This document shows positions 13,002-28,074 of a stretch of DNA of 64,000 nucleotides, piece after piece (the first letter of the stretch is position 1; every line of letters starts with the position of its first letter). The notes below the pieces were generated by a model. It was not told where the DNA came from. It saw only the letters and a program-made list of their open reading frames with translations, and did not search any database. Source of the DNA: Ceratorhiza oryzae-sativae. Its lineage: Eukaryota > Basidiomycota > Agaricomycetes > Cantharellales > Ceratobasidiaceae. The position numbers and the translations under genes are program-made. The stretch is taken from positions 1,550,001 through 1,614,000 of the forward strand of contig JARWMV010000237.1 in the NCBI GenBank assembly GCA_030998015.1, written 5' to 3'.

Positions 13002-14241
13002 ATGTCGTCCTCTCTCGATCAGCTCAAGGCGTCCGGCACCACCGTCGTATCCGACTCGGGAGACTTTGAGAGTAAGTCGGCATACAGCCAGCCCCACATC
13101 ACGCTCACGCCTCTTTCAGGCATTGCTATCTACAAGCCCCAGGATGCCACCACCAACCCATCTTGTATGTACTAGGCTAAGCACGTCCAGGGTAAAGCTC
13201 TAACACAGCGATTCAGTGATTCTCGCCGCTGCTGGCAAGCCTGCCTATGCGAAGCTGATCGATTCCGCCGTGGAGAAAGCAAAGAGCGACGGCTTCAAGG
13301 GCAATGAAGCAGTCGAAGCAGCAACGGACAACGTCGTGAGTGTCTAGCCTCTACAATTATCAAATGCCATGCCTATGCCGCCTGCAGCTTGTCAACTTTG
13401 GCACCGAAATCCTCAAGATCGTTCCTGGACGTGTTTCAACCGAGGTCGATGCCCGCCTCTCTTTCGACAAGGAAGCAACCAAGGCCAAGGCCAAGAAACT
13501 CATCGCACTCTACAAGGAGCGGGGCGTCGACAAGGACCGTGTTCTCATCAAGATCGCCTCTACCTGGGAGGGTATTCAGGCCGCCCGCGAACTCGAGCGC
13601 GACGATGGAATTCACTGCAACTTGACGCTTCTCTTCGGATTTGGCCAGGCTGTTGCTTGCGCAGAGGTGGGTAGCGTGATCCAAGGCATGAATATTAAAT
13701 TACTGACAACTGCGAAAGGCCGGCGTGACTCTCATCTCTCCGTTTGTCGGTCGTATTCTTGACTGGTACAAGAAGAAGACCGGCAAGGACTACCAGGGAG
13801 CCGAGGATCCTGGTGTGCAGTCTGTCACCAAGATCTTCAACTACTACAAGCAGCACGGCTACAATACCATCGTCATGGGTGCCTCTTTCCGCAACATCGG
13901 CGAGATCAAGGCGCTAGCAGGTGTTGACTTCCTCACCATCTCTCCCAATCTGCTCGAGGAGCTGCGCAACTCTAACGATCCCGTTCCGAAGGCTCTCAAT
14001 GCTGAGACCGGTAAGGTTTTGCACGCTCAAAAATAGGACAACCTGACCTGAATTTTCTCTCACCTTAGCTGCAACAGGTGCACCCATCGCAAAGGTCTCA
14101 TACGTCGACAACGAGCCCGAGTTCCGCTGGGCGCTGCTCGCCGAGCCGATGGCGTTTGAGAAGCTGCACGAGGGCATCTACAAATTTGCGGAAGATGGCG
14201 AGACTCTCAAGTCGGTGCTTCGCAAGAAGCTCGAGGCCTAG
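13002..14241 (+). CDS. TAL1: Transaldolase
   Basis: Transaldolase moves a dihydroxyacetone unit from sedoheptulose 7-phosphate to glyceraldehyde 3-phosphate in the cytosolic non-oxidative pentose phosphate pathway. The ATG at 13002 gives [20 protein letters not shown]. Exon joins restore [20 protein letters not shown], the usual transaldolase DATTNPSL motif. [16 protein letters not shown] contains the Schiff-base lysine. [19 protein letters not shown] and [15 protein letters not shown] follow, then [20 protein letters not shown] and [12 protein letters not shown]. The protein ends [10 protein letters not shown]. Introns lie at about 13072-13119, 13164-13217, 13336-13389, 13667-13719 and 14010-14069, all GT-AG, and the joined frame is uninterrupted at roughly 320 residues, the normal length. 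A TATA-like run lies 58 nt upstream. Confidence 0.97.
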
Positions 14242-14469
14242 ACGCGTGCTTGATATCTGATGTATCCTGATTGTATTAAATTAATCGAACTTGAAGTCAA
14301 TCTCGGGCGGTGATCAGCGTTTTGAGTTTCGGCGCCTACCCGATTCGACAGTGACGTAACCATGATCGGGAACTTGCCAGAGACGTCCACAACACGTCAG
14401 CTCCTCCGGCCAGCGTGCCATTATATAGGTCGAGACTCAATCTAGTTGGCTAGTATCCCCCTTTTGCAA

Positions 14470-16838
14470 ATGTCGCGTGTTCAGTTATACGTCTATGACT
14501 TGTCTGGAGGGTTGGCCAAAGCTCTCTCATTGCAGGTAACGTCCAGGAACAACTGGGAATAAGACCGTTTGCCTGAGGCTGTACAAACAGATGACTGGGA
14601 AACAGATAGACGGTATATGGTGAATCTTTATGATGTCGTGGGTTATTCGGGGAATTGAATGGATCACAGGCACACTTCGGTCGTGTTTTTGGAAAAGAGA
14701 TATTTTATGGACAGGTGAGCACAAAAGCAAATATCACGACCGGGATGAAGAGCTGAGAAAGGGCTTCAGGGCATTAGTATCACACTACCCGGTCGCTCTC
14801 ATGTTGGTACCATATTATGCTCCACATTCCAAGTTTGGTTACTCATCTCCTGCAGCACGGTAACCCACTTCAAATCATTGACTTCGGCGAAACAGCCATT
14901 GACGAGGAGACATTCAACGAATATTTGACCGAGATCAGGGAGCATTACACCGCTGACAAGGTGCGTCAAGATCCCTTCCCAGTTTCCGGTAGGCGCCTCG
15001 ACTTATCGGAGAATAGTATCATTTGCTAGGTACGAGCTCCTCCAATCACTGGAAATTGTCGTTGAACTCCAATATCAGATTTCAATTGCAACTCTTTCAC
15101 GAATGACGTTATCGGCTTCTTGACAGGACAACATATACCAGATTGGATAAGAGGTACATAATTTTCGTGTGCTGATTGCAATGCTTACTGTGTTGATAGA
15201 TCTTCCTGCCGACTTCCTATCCACTCCCTTGGCGCTTCGCTGAGGCCGACCATTGATAACATGTTTAGAAGACCAACGCCTGGTAGCACTCCACCAATCT
15301 CTCAGACACCGGCTCGGGCCCCTCCGCCCTCAGATGTTTCCAATTTATTGCTCCAAGCTGTCGCGCAACGTGCCGCCTCAGGGGCCGCTCAAGGACCTTC
15401 CCGAGGAGCTCCAGCCACATCAACGGTGGCAGGGCCAATGCATATATCTACAAATACTGCGTCTTTCAACTCTCTCCTTGAAACACGCAAGGTGGCCATC
15501 GCACTATTTACTTCTGCCAACTGCGGCCCGTGTCGAATGATTGAGCCAGCATTTGAGGATTATGCACGAGAGAAAGGTGGACCCGATATTGCGTTTATAA
15601 AAGTTAGCCTGGACGGTATGGGTGGACAAGGTATTGCGGCCCAGTACGGAGTCAGAGCAACTCCTACGTTTTTGTTTTTCCTCGATGGGCAAAAGGTAAG
15701 TTGTTGGCATCCCTAGAAAGGTGACCATATTAACCAGACTGTTTGCGCCGAAGACGGATGAGCTAAAGGGTGCCAATCAGTCCGAGTTGAAGACCCAGAT
15801 TGATTTGCTCCTATATCAAGCCTTTCCTCGTGAGTTTATATCGTTCCTGCGAGTTGACCAGTTGGTTGAGCCCCGTTTTCTCAGCGCATACCCACATGTC
15901 GCTCGATTTGCCTGTCTTAAAAAGGCTGTCCACTCAGCCGACCATTTACGAGCAGCTTCCTGATCTGTCAAAGTTGCTAGCCAAGCTCTCAACCACAGCC
16001 AAATCCCTGGATGTTGCTATGGCGGAGACATCGCTTGGTGACGTAGCAGAAATCGTGCGCACCAGAGGAGAACGTGGAGTTACAGACCAAACACTGGCGG
16101 GCTTCGAGAAAACGTCCGACGCGTTGCTCGCTGGCGCCGCTGCCCAGGACTTATTTCCACTTGTAGACTTGTGGAGGCTAGCCCTGTTGGTCGAGGGCTT
16201 CGCAGCGCGCTGCATGGTGCATTTTACGGGTCTATCAAAAGTGCTTGACACAGTTTCGGCTCATTTACAGGGGTTGGGGCCGTCGGCTCCAAAAGCGCTT
16301 GCTCTGACTGGCCTCCGACTTCAGTCAAACATCGTAGCGAACACTGCACTTCTGAGGCAACTATTTCAGAGTCGGGACAATCGCTCTAGTTTCACTCAAA
16401 CATTGATTTCTGGCCTGTTACATGAGGATGCTGGTGTTCGAACCGTAGCGTCCACGCTCGTTTTCAACATTGGGACGCACCTGCAGCGATCAAGAAGGGA
16501 GTCTCCAACTCGTCCAGATCCAGTGGAGGATGGTGATTGGGAGGTCGAAGTGCTTACTGCTCTGCTTGAAAGCTTATCTTCGGAGTCGGATCCGGGGTTG
16601 GTGAGTGTGCTTGCCTCTGAGTGTGTTAGTGAGTTAACAACGACCAAATGGCAGTCCATAGACTTGTGTCCGCGTTTGGGTTTATAGTTCTCTTGTCACC
16701 TTGGTACAAAGATCAAACTCAGCCTCTTCTCGAAGTACTGGAAGCCAAAAAGGTGCTGAGCCTGACGGCTGCATCAGCCCAAGACGTGACGTCAAGAAGT
16801 TGGCGAACGAGTGTGTGTTGTTGTGTGGCTCCGCATAG
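14470..16838 (+). CDS. DeSI/PPPDE peptidase - thioredoxin - PUL domain fusion, frame apparently broken
   Basis: Three domains are readable in order. First a DeSI (PPPDE) isopeptidase: MSRVQLYVYDLSGGLAKALS from 14470, GIWHTSVV with the catalytic-type His, FGKEIFYGQ, GNPLQIIDFGETAIDEETF, and FNCNSFTNDVIGFLTG with the Cys. Then a thioredoxin fold (about 15460-15695) with ALFTSANCGPCRMIEP, a CGPC redox pair, and VRATPTFLFFLDG. Last a PUL domain (about 15870-16600), the Ufd3/PLAA-type Cdc48-binding module, with TLVFNIGTHL. DeSI enzymes remove SUMO or ubiquitin, so a ubiquitin-linked role is likely. The joined frame needs one-base changes at homopolymers near 14690, 15231, 15690 and 16752, and the exon boundary near 15028 is irregular. 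Either this copy is a pseudogene or the assembly has homopolymer errors. The likely stop is the TAG at 16836-16838 after KKLANECVLLCGSA. Confidence 0.75.
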
Positions 16839-16900
16839 ATGTAACGTAATCAAGTTGTTAATGTCATATCACGTGGTTTCGCTTGCTCTTGGTTCCTCTC

Positions 16901-20778
<3,878 letters not shown>

Positions 20779-21110
20779 TTTTTGTGTCTCGCGGCATTGT
20801 ATGATTCGGGGTCTATACACTTGTCTACATAATGGATTTGGACGTGCAGAGTGCAATCAGAGATGCTTTGTGGGATTGAGTGCGAACGTGGTGGCGAGTG
20901 CCGGTCGCATGGTGGTCGCCTGACGCACGTGGGCTGGGCGCTTGGGGGTGATGGGAGCGCGCTGATGACCAATCGGCCCTCGCACGACCAGCACCACCCC
21001 CACAGCTCCGCATACACGCGTCGGCCGAGGACGCAAGTGCTGTCGCTCAACTGCTAGCGCGGGTCTGAGGTCTGTTCGGCAGTGCGCCCCGCCAGTACGG
21101 CGCCGGGAGA

Positions 21111-22335
21111 ATGCAACCTGCGGCGACACGGCGCAAACCAGTGGTCACAAACTCGATCATCGCCGGAGCCGGCGCCGGGCTCGTCAGCAGCATCGTCACC
21201 TGCCCCCTCGAGGTCGTCAAGACCAAGCTGCAGGCACAGAGCATCGCCCACGGCGGCCACGGCTATCTGGGAATCCGAGGTCCGTACCCGCCCGCCGTTC
21301 TCCACTGGTCTCGCCGGCTGATCCCCCCCAGCCACCGTTACCCACATCCTGCGATATCAGGGCCTTCGAGGCCTCTATCGCGGCCTGGGCCCCACCATCC
21401 TCGGCTACCTCCCGACCTGGGCGATCTACTTTTCCGTATACGACGCAACCAAAAAGCGCCTCGGCGACAACGAGTACGGGGATCCATACTCCCAAGGCAA
21501 GTCTTGTCGCACGCTCAGCTCGTGCCCTATCGCCTGACCGGTCTGTGGCAGGCCAACCGCTGAGCAAGCGCAAGGCATGGACAACACACATTATTGCTGC
21601 AATGACTGCCGGTGCGTCTGGAACTATTGCCACGAGCCCACTGTGGGTCATCAAGACTCGATTCATGGTGCGCGCATATCTACTCCCCACACTTGCATCA
21701 GATTTCCAATCGGTCATCCATTAGACCCAGCCAGAGAACGAACAACAGTATCGGCATACTTGGGACGCGTTCAGGACCATATACCAGAGCGAGGGATGGC
21801 GCGCCTTTTACCGTGGACTATTCCCCAGCCTGCTAGGCGTGACCCACGTTGCAGTCCAGTTTCCCCTATACGAGCAACTGAAACATTGGTTTGGTGCGTA
21901 TCCGACAATGCCAGCCCTCCAAAGCTCATTCATCATGTTTGCCCGTTTAGCCGATAGACAAGGCACAACCACAGTCCAATTGTCTAGTACTTCAATCCTA
22001 CTTTGTTCGGCTATATCCAAAATGACGGCGTCGATTGCAACCTACCCGCATGAAGTCATCCGCACGAGACTTCAGATTCAACGCAACCCACACAGCGGCG
22101 CACTTGGAGAAAGACGGACTTACCGAGGCTTCGTACAGACCGCAGCGCGGATCGTGCGGAGAGAGGGATGGAAGGGGCTCTACAAAGGCCTGTCGATCAA
22201 TTTGATCAGAACAGTTCCCAATAGCGCGGTGACTTTGGTTACGTATGTCCATGCTGCACGGTCCTTAGCCTCGGCTCACATATTGAAACTAGGTATGAGC
22301 TTTTAATGCGCCACCTGGCATCCAGGCGTTCGTGA
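21111..22335 (+). CDS. Mitochondrial carrier, NAD+ transporter-like (YIA6/NDT1, SLC25 family)
   Basis: A three-repeat inner-membrane carrier. The ATG at 21111 starts MQPAATRRKPVVTNSIIAGA. Carrier signatures are CPLEVVKTKLQAQS (repeat 1), SPLWVIKTRFM (repeat 2) and YPHEVIRTRLQIQR (repeat 3). GLGPTILGYLPTWAIYFSVY and FPSLLGVTHVAVQFPLYEQL match the NAD+/pyrimidine nucleotide branch (yeast YIA6/YEA6, RIM2). Introns: about 21280-21331; 21498-21550, which needs a GC-AG pair; a third at about 21667-21722; a fourth near 21895-21985; and a last one near 22242-22291 joined to give VTYELLMRHLASRRS and TGA at 22333-22335. Substrate specificity between NAD+ and pyrimidine nucleotides is inferred only from these motifs. 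Confidence 0.88.
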
Positions 22336-23261
22336 TACCAGTTGCGGCCACCTTGCACCACTTGCGTCCGAGGGACACTTGAATAGCCGTCCCGGCTCGA
22401 AGCCAGTGTAGAGTGACATGATTAATCAAATCAATACTTGGACCCTTGGCTATGATTTTGAAATGAGCACTAGTTTTGTAAGCCCTTTCTGGCTTGCGTG
22501 ATGTAAAGGTTGTGCATGTTGGGCATATTGACCAATGCTAGGAAGCACATAGTTTCCTGAACCATCATCTTATTGTAGAAATCAAATTTGTGACTGCTGA
22601 TGAATGTAAATGATCTGGCTGTGGACCAGTGACCTTACTCTGGGAGGGATTGCTGAACATCACAAGCCAGCAGGAACCCAATCCATGTGCAGGATCCACC
22701 AGCATCTACATGATCACAGGTAATAGCACCCCCATCAACAAGCAGCATACAGGGTAAAGATGTCCAGCCAGAAATTTGCAGGAATCCAGCACTGGCACAT
22801 CCAAGCTGACCTCCAAAATTCTGTGCTGTCTCCTGCTCCTGCTCCTGCATGCCAGCAGGCCGGATTCCAGCAGAATTCTGGTGCTCTGCAGGAATCCTGG
22901 CATTCCAGCAGTATAAGCTTACCAATGGCAATGTTTAACACACCATTAAATCAAGGAAATGTGCAGCTCTCAAATGAGCTCTTACAAGTCAATTGTAGGC
23001 CTCTACAACACCCTTTGCTGGGTGGACAGCACTCTAACAAATGTGTTAGAGGGGTGAGACTGTTTTGACAAAATCATCATAATTGCACATTTAAGTAGTC
23101 ATTGAATGTGCAAAATTCAGGACTCTCTTGTGGTGTAGATCAAGTTTTAAGTAACAGTTGTACTGATAAGACTGCAGCTGTTGTATGTACATATATCAGA
23201 GAAAACCACCCAAAATTATGATTGTTTATAACTGTAAATTTATGTGAATGAACTAGATGCA
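22336..23261. other. Boundary between gene-rich DNA and transposon block
   Basis: No gene is supported here. CG dinucleotides, common in the preceding genes, become very rare from about 22,420 on. At about 22,760-22,915 there is a patch with repeated CCAGCA and GGAATCC words in both orientations, which may be a small decayed mobile element; I could not define its ends. Confidence 0.5.
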
Positions 23262-23635
23262 TGTTGCAACCTTTGAAAGTAGTTATTGGACCTTGCTTTT
23301 ACAAGTGGCTGTTGCCCTTAAGTGATCTGGACTATGTCCCAACTACTGCTGATGAATGGCTTGTTCAGGCTGATGCTTTTGTGTGTGTCTACTGTGTTGT
23401 GGCTTGACACTGTATGTGTTCCTGCACTCATGGTGGATGGGCACTGGTTGTTGAGTAAGCAATTGTGGACAGTGCCTTAGTCAGGTGCTTAGGGCTGGGG
23501 CTTGCAAAATGGCCTTGACTCAAGGCCCTTCTAGCCATTACTTGAGCCAATAAGTCAGCTAGGGACTGATCTTTCACACAGGGTGCTTTAGAGGGGAATT
23601 GAAAAGGTAGAGTGAGTTGGGGTAGACTGGCTTGC

Positions 23636-24065
23636 TGTCAGTGGCAACAAGTCAAGTGACAGCATGGGCACCTTAGGTAACAGGGGCAGAGCCTGTGGGT
23701 GACTTGGTGACAGCAACATGTTGCAAGGTAGTGAGTAAGAAATAGAACAAGACTTGTATTGATGAGGAGGTCAAGTTTGTGAGGAGACCTTGTCAAACTT
23801 GACCTGGTTTATATACAATCTTCAAGCCACATTGAAACAAACACAATGATACTACAAGTCACATCACCAAGTGATAGAAGCTGCTGCAGAGCTGCAGAAT
23901 TTTACATCAAAGTTGAAATACATCTCAGTAAGCAGTCTGGAACATTCTGTGAGTCACATGATACATTTGTCCCACAAAAGGAAAGTGTGTTTTGAAAATG
24001 TTCTTAAAATTGTAATAAATCAAGAAAATATTATATGGTGAATATATGCATGTCAGGTTGTGACA
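23636..24065 (-). repeat. 3' LTR of element O (LTR family B)
   Basis: The 430-bp LTR reads TGTCAG...GTGACA on the plus strand. On the minus strand it has a TATA-like TATATAAA (near 23,808-23,815) followed by a perfect 12-bp hairpin, AGGTCAAGTTTG at 23,768-23,779 and CAAACTTGACCT at 23,794-23,805. A polypurine tract (CTTGAAAGGGAGAAG on the minus strand, 24,066-24,080) adjoins it, which fits a minus-strand 3' LTR. Confidence 0.88.
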
Positions 24066-24596
24066 CTTCTCCCTTTCAAGCTTGAGGGTCTCAAGGTTTG
24101 TTGGGTTGAGCCTTGTGGAAGTTCTCCATCATTTCTGGTGCATTGGCCAGGTCTTCATATGTTTGCCAGGTTTGTTCATTGTACCCTAACCATTTGACTT
24201 GATATTCTGTGATGTGTTTCTGTTGGTTATGTCTAGAATCAATGGTTTGTTCCACCTCATACTTGACATCCCCTCTGGTGTGACTATTGGTGGTGGTTGA
24301 GGTAATTCTTGGTTGCAGGGGTCTTCCTTCTTCTGGCTAAGTAGTGATATATGAAAAGCCAGGTGTATCTTCATGGTGTGTGGTAAGTCCAGTTTGAATG
24401 TGTGTGTCCTGCATTTTGCAACCACCTTGAAAGGACCAATTTATTTGTTTGATAGCTTGCTTGATGGTCTTTGGGTTCAAATATTTTGTGCATCAAGCCA
24501 GACTTTGTCACCAACCTTGATTGATTCTGGAACCTTGTGTTTTTGGCCATAGAACACCTTCATTGAGTCTTATGCTAATTCCAGGGTTGTGCAAAG

Positions 24597-24717
24597 TAGA
24601 GATGTCACCTGGGAAGAGCCCAGGTACCTGCAATCACAAAGTCTTACACAGACTTGGAAATCCATTTGCAACTGTTTGTAATGCAGGTACCCAGGCTCTT
24701 CCCAGGTGACATCACTA
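24597..24717 (+). mobile_element. 121-bp hAT-type MITE, copy 1
   Basis: The element begins TAGAGATGTCACC and ends GGTGACATCACTA, giving terminal inverted repeats of over 30 bp with few mismatches. It is flanked by the perfect 8-bp duplication GTGCAAAG (24,589-24,596 and 24,718-24,725). The TAGNG end and 8-bp TSD are those of the hAT superfamily. It sits in the integrase C-terminal region of element O. No coding capacity. Confidence 0.9.
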
Positions 24718-25171
24718 GTGCAAAGTTCATCATAGCCCTTCTGGAGCCATTTGGCATGTTTGTCTGCCAATGGTAGGGAAGGCTTGGTTTCATCTCCTAC
24801 TGCAAACCTAGGGTGGAAACTGTAGTTGGCATAGAAAGGGGTTCTGCCTGTGGATGCATTGGTCCCATTATTGTAGGTGAACTTGGCCAGTGGCAATAAT
24901 GACACCCAATCATCTTGTCAGTCTGATATGTAGTGCCTAAGGTAGCCCTCTACTACTTGGTTTGCCCTTTCTGATTGTCCATCAGCCTGTGGGTGGTATG
25001 CTGTTGAGAAGGATGGCTTGAGGTCCAACCACTTGTATAGTTGCCTTAGGAACTGTGATGCAAAGTTTGGGCCTTGGTCAGATATGCTTTTCCTTGGTAG
25101 TCCATGTAGCCTCCAGATGTATGTGATACACAGATTTGCACAATCTTTTGCCAATTTTTCTGATTGTGTGG

Positions 25172-26477
25172 TGTTATGTATCACTAACATTTTTCTATTA
25201 TTTTAGTCTGCTCTGCCAACCTCAAGCGATGCCTCTGTCATTTTTCTTGAAATTAAATGAATTTGTATGTGTCTGAAATTGTACTATTTGTTTTCTATTA
25301 AATAGTACAAAATCTCCTCTTTCCAACGCATATTTTATCGTGATTTTATCTTAAGAACTCAGAGAGATATAGAGGTTACGATATTTCCTCTTATCGGGAG
25401 ATATTGATTACAACATCGCTCTGCTCATATCTCAGCAACCGCTTACGCTATCAAAGTGATCTTATGCTTTATCGATAGCTAATCTTCGGCAGTATCTGCT
25501 GCCCGAAGATCGTCGCGATCCACCAGATCCTCGCACCGGAATGGCCTGAAGATCATTAGAATCTCTCTGGACCATCAATCAAGATCTAATGACTCCAGTG
25601 AGTCAGGAGAGCTTCCCAAATTGATCCAGAAGCTTCTCTGACTCACTTTATGACTCACTGAGATGTAGCCTCTGTTCATTACATGTATATACTATGATAA
25701 TATGATCTACAAGCCAATAGCAGGTCTCAGATGCATCAATGCCTTCGATCCACACCCTGTCTTTACTCTTTTATCCTATACTGGGCTAGGATGTACCCCA
25801 AGTATAGCAGTACCCTCTTTTGATGATTGCACTAGCATGCATGTATCTATTTGGCTCTGGAATGCCCTCCTCAGGGTATAAAAGGACCTCCTCTGAGGCC
25901 CTTCCAGACCACCCCCCTCCTCTACTCAACCCAGACTGGTTGTTGGTTTCTTTTCTCTTTCTATTTCTCTTGTCTGTGTGTGATTTCTTATATAACTAGT
26001 ACTGAGGAAGAAAGTACCATATTAGTTATATACTGTCTGATTCATTGTATCTTATATACAGAGATATATAAGGATACAATATTGCCTGATTGAGTGTGAC
26101 ATTAAGTACTGGCTATTAGAGGAAATCTAAGTACCTGTAGCTGAGGAAGTACATGCATTAGGCAGCCCACCATCTATCCTATAAGCTATGCTTAAGTCTA
26201 GTATTAAGATTAGTATCAGTTAGTCCAAGCGACTAGGGCTGAACTATATTTAAGATATCTAAGGGAACCTGACCATAGTAGTCTTGCTCTTTATACCTAT
26301 AAATTAGTCAGTTTACACTGTGAAAGATTAAGACTACCTTGAGGGTTACTTGATTGCATTGCAACTACTTTGAGCCTTCTTACTCTAGTATAAGAAGTAT
26401 TGAGTACAATTAGTGTATACTAACATATCTACATTTGCTTAAGCTCTAGATATTCAAGTGTACCCTGACCCATAACA
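25172..26477 (+). repeat. Solo LTR, family A, copy 1
   Basis: A 1,306-bp sequence with TGTTA...CATAACA ends and a perfect TSD, TGTGG (25,167-25,171 and 26,478-26,482). It contains GGGTATAAAAGGACC near 25,877, a TATA box that sets the plus orientation. It interrupts the integrase frame of element O. Many CG dinucleotides survive at about 25,500-25,545. Confidence 0.9.
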
Positions 26478-27084
26478 TGTGGGTATGAAGTGGACCATTT
26501 TTGTCAAGTGGTCCACTACAGTGAATATCACATCAAAACCTTCTGACACCAGTAGGCCTGTGATAAGGTCATATGTGATTTCTTCCCATGATTTTTTGGG
26601 TATAGGTATTGGGTTGAGGAGGCCAGGTGGTACAGCATTACTATGCTTGTTTTGTATGCATGATTCACAGTGAGTAATGTACTTGTTGATGGTTTTCTTG
26701 ATGGAAGACCAGGCAAACTTTTGACTGATTAGTTCAAGCATTCTGAATGGGCCAGGGTGTCCTGCTGCAGAGTTGTCATGTTGGCTTTCTAGGACCAGTC
26801 TGCATAATGACTTGTTGTGGTGTATGTATATGCATCCCTTAAATTGCAGTAAGCCTTTGTCCCATTCCTAATCTTTGGCCTTTTCATTGTCATCCAGCAC
26901 TTTGATGATCTTGGCTAGGTGTGCATCTCCTGGTATTGCATCTTTGATATGTTGCTCTAGGTCATGGTCAGGTGTGATTTTGTTTCCCCAGAGTTAGGAG
27001 AGTTGCAAAAAAATTTCTGGTTTGAGCAGAGCTTGGCTCTCACCCCCCCCCCTCCCTTCAGGCAGGCATTGTGAAAGTCTTGAC

Positions 27085-27378
27085 TGTCACAACCTGACAT
27101 GACAACAGACATTTATCCACTATTTTTACTACCTTTCTCCTGTGTTATTTTATAAGTTTGCTGGTCTTGTGACTTGAGGAACATTCTGGAATTGCTGTAA
27201 GACACTTACTTGTCAGCATTGGATATCAGTTTACCAATTGTTGTTTGTAACCATGTAGACATAGCTGTGCACCCATGAATATATAAGGAGGGTCAAGTTC
27301 TAGGGAACTCCCCAAGAACTTGACCTCCTGTCATGAGTGTACAGAGTTCTCCCTTAAGATTAGCATTAGGTCTTGACA
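27085..27378 (+). repeat. Solo LTR, family H
   Basis: A 294-bp insert starting TGTCACAACCTGACATG and ending GGTCTTGACA, with TSD TTGAC (27,080-27,084 and 27,379-27,383). The start equals that of family B read in the other direction. A TATATAAGGA near 27,279 is followed by an inverted pair GGTCAAGTTC / GAACTTGACC, so it belongs to the same clade but lies in the plus orientation. Confidence 0.8.
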
Positions 27379-28074
27379 TTGACAGGATGTCTGCTCACCC
27401 ATTTTTGGCCCCTTGGATGTACAGAATTTTGAAATTGAATCTGGACAGGAACTTGTGCCATCATGCAACTTGGCCACATAACAATTGGTTTGTCTTCCAA
27501 TACTCCAGATTTATATGGTCAGATATAATCTGGAGTTGGGTGTTTGGATCCTTCCAGCAGGTGGTACCAGTGTTTCAGTGCTTTGACAATTGCTAGCATT
27601 TCCTTACTGTATATATTGTAGTTCTGTTCTGCTGGGACCATTGCCTGTGATAGATAACTGAATGGGTGTAACAAGCTGTCTTCTCCATATTGCATGAGTA
27701 CTGCTCCTGTGGTGTATCCTGATGAATCCAATTCAATATAGAAGGGCTTTAACTGGTCTGGTTGGACCAAGAGCAGTGCCTCTGTGAGCTTTTGTTTTAA
27801 TGTTTAGAATGCTTCTTCTCACTCCTTGGTCCATTCCCATTTCACATCCTTTTTGCATAGTTCATATAGGCATTTGGCTGTTTTTGAGAATCTTGTATAA
27901 ATTGCCTCAGCCAGTTGCACAATCCTAGAAACTCAAGCATCTCAGTGATGTTTGTAGGTTGGCTCCATTCTAGAGCTTTTTCAATTTTGCTGGGTTTACC
28001 TTGATGCCTTCAAGGGACACAATAATTCCCAGGTAGTCAATCTTGGGTACATCAAAGAAGCATTTCTCCAGTGC

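Noticed and set aside
24597..24717. Hairpin at 24,597 taken as a terminator or small RNA
   Set aside because: A second copy with its own perfect 8-bp duplication shows it is a mobile element.
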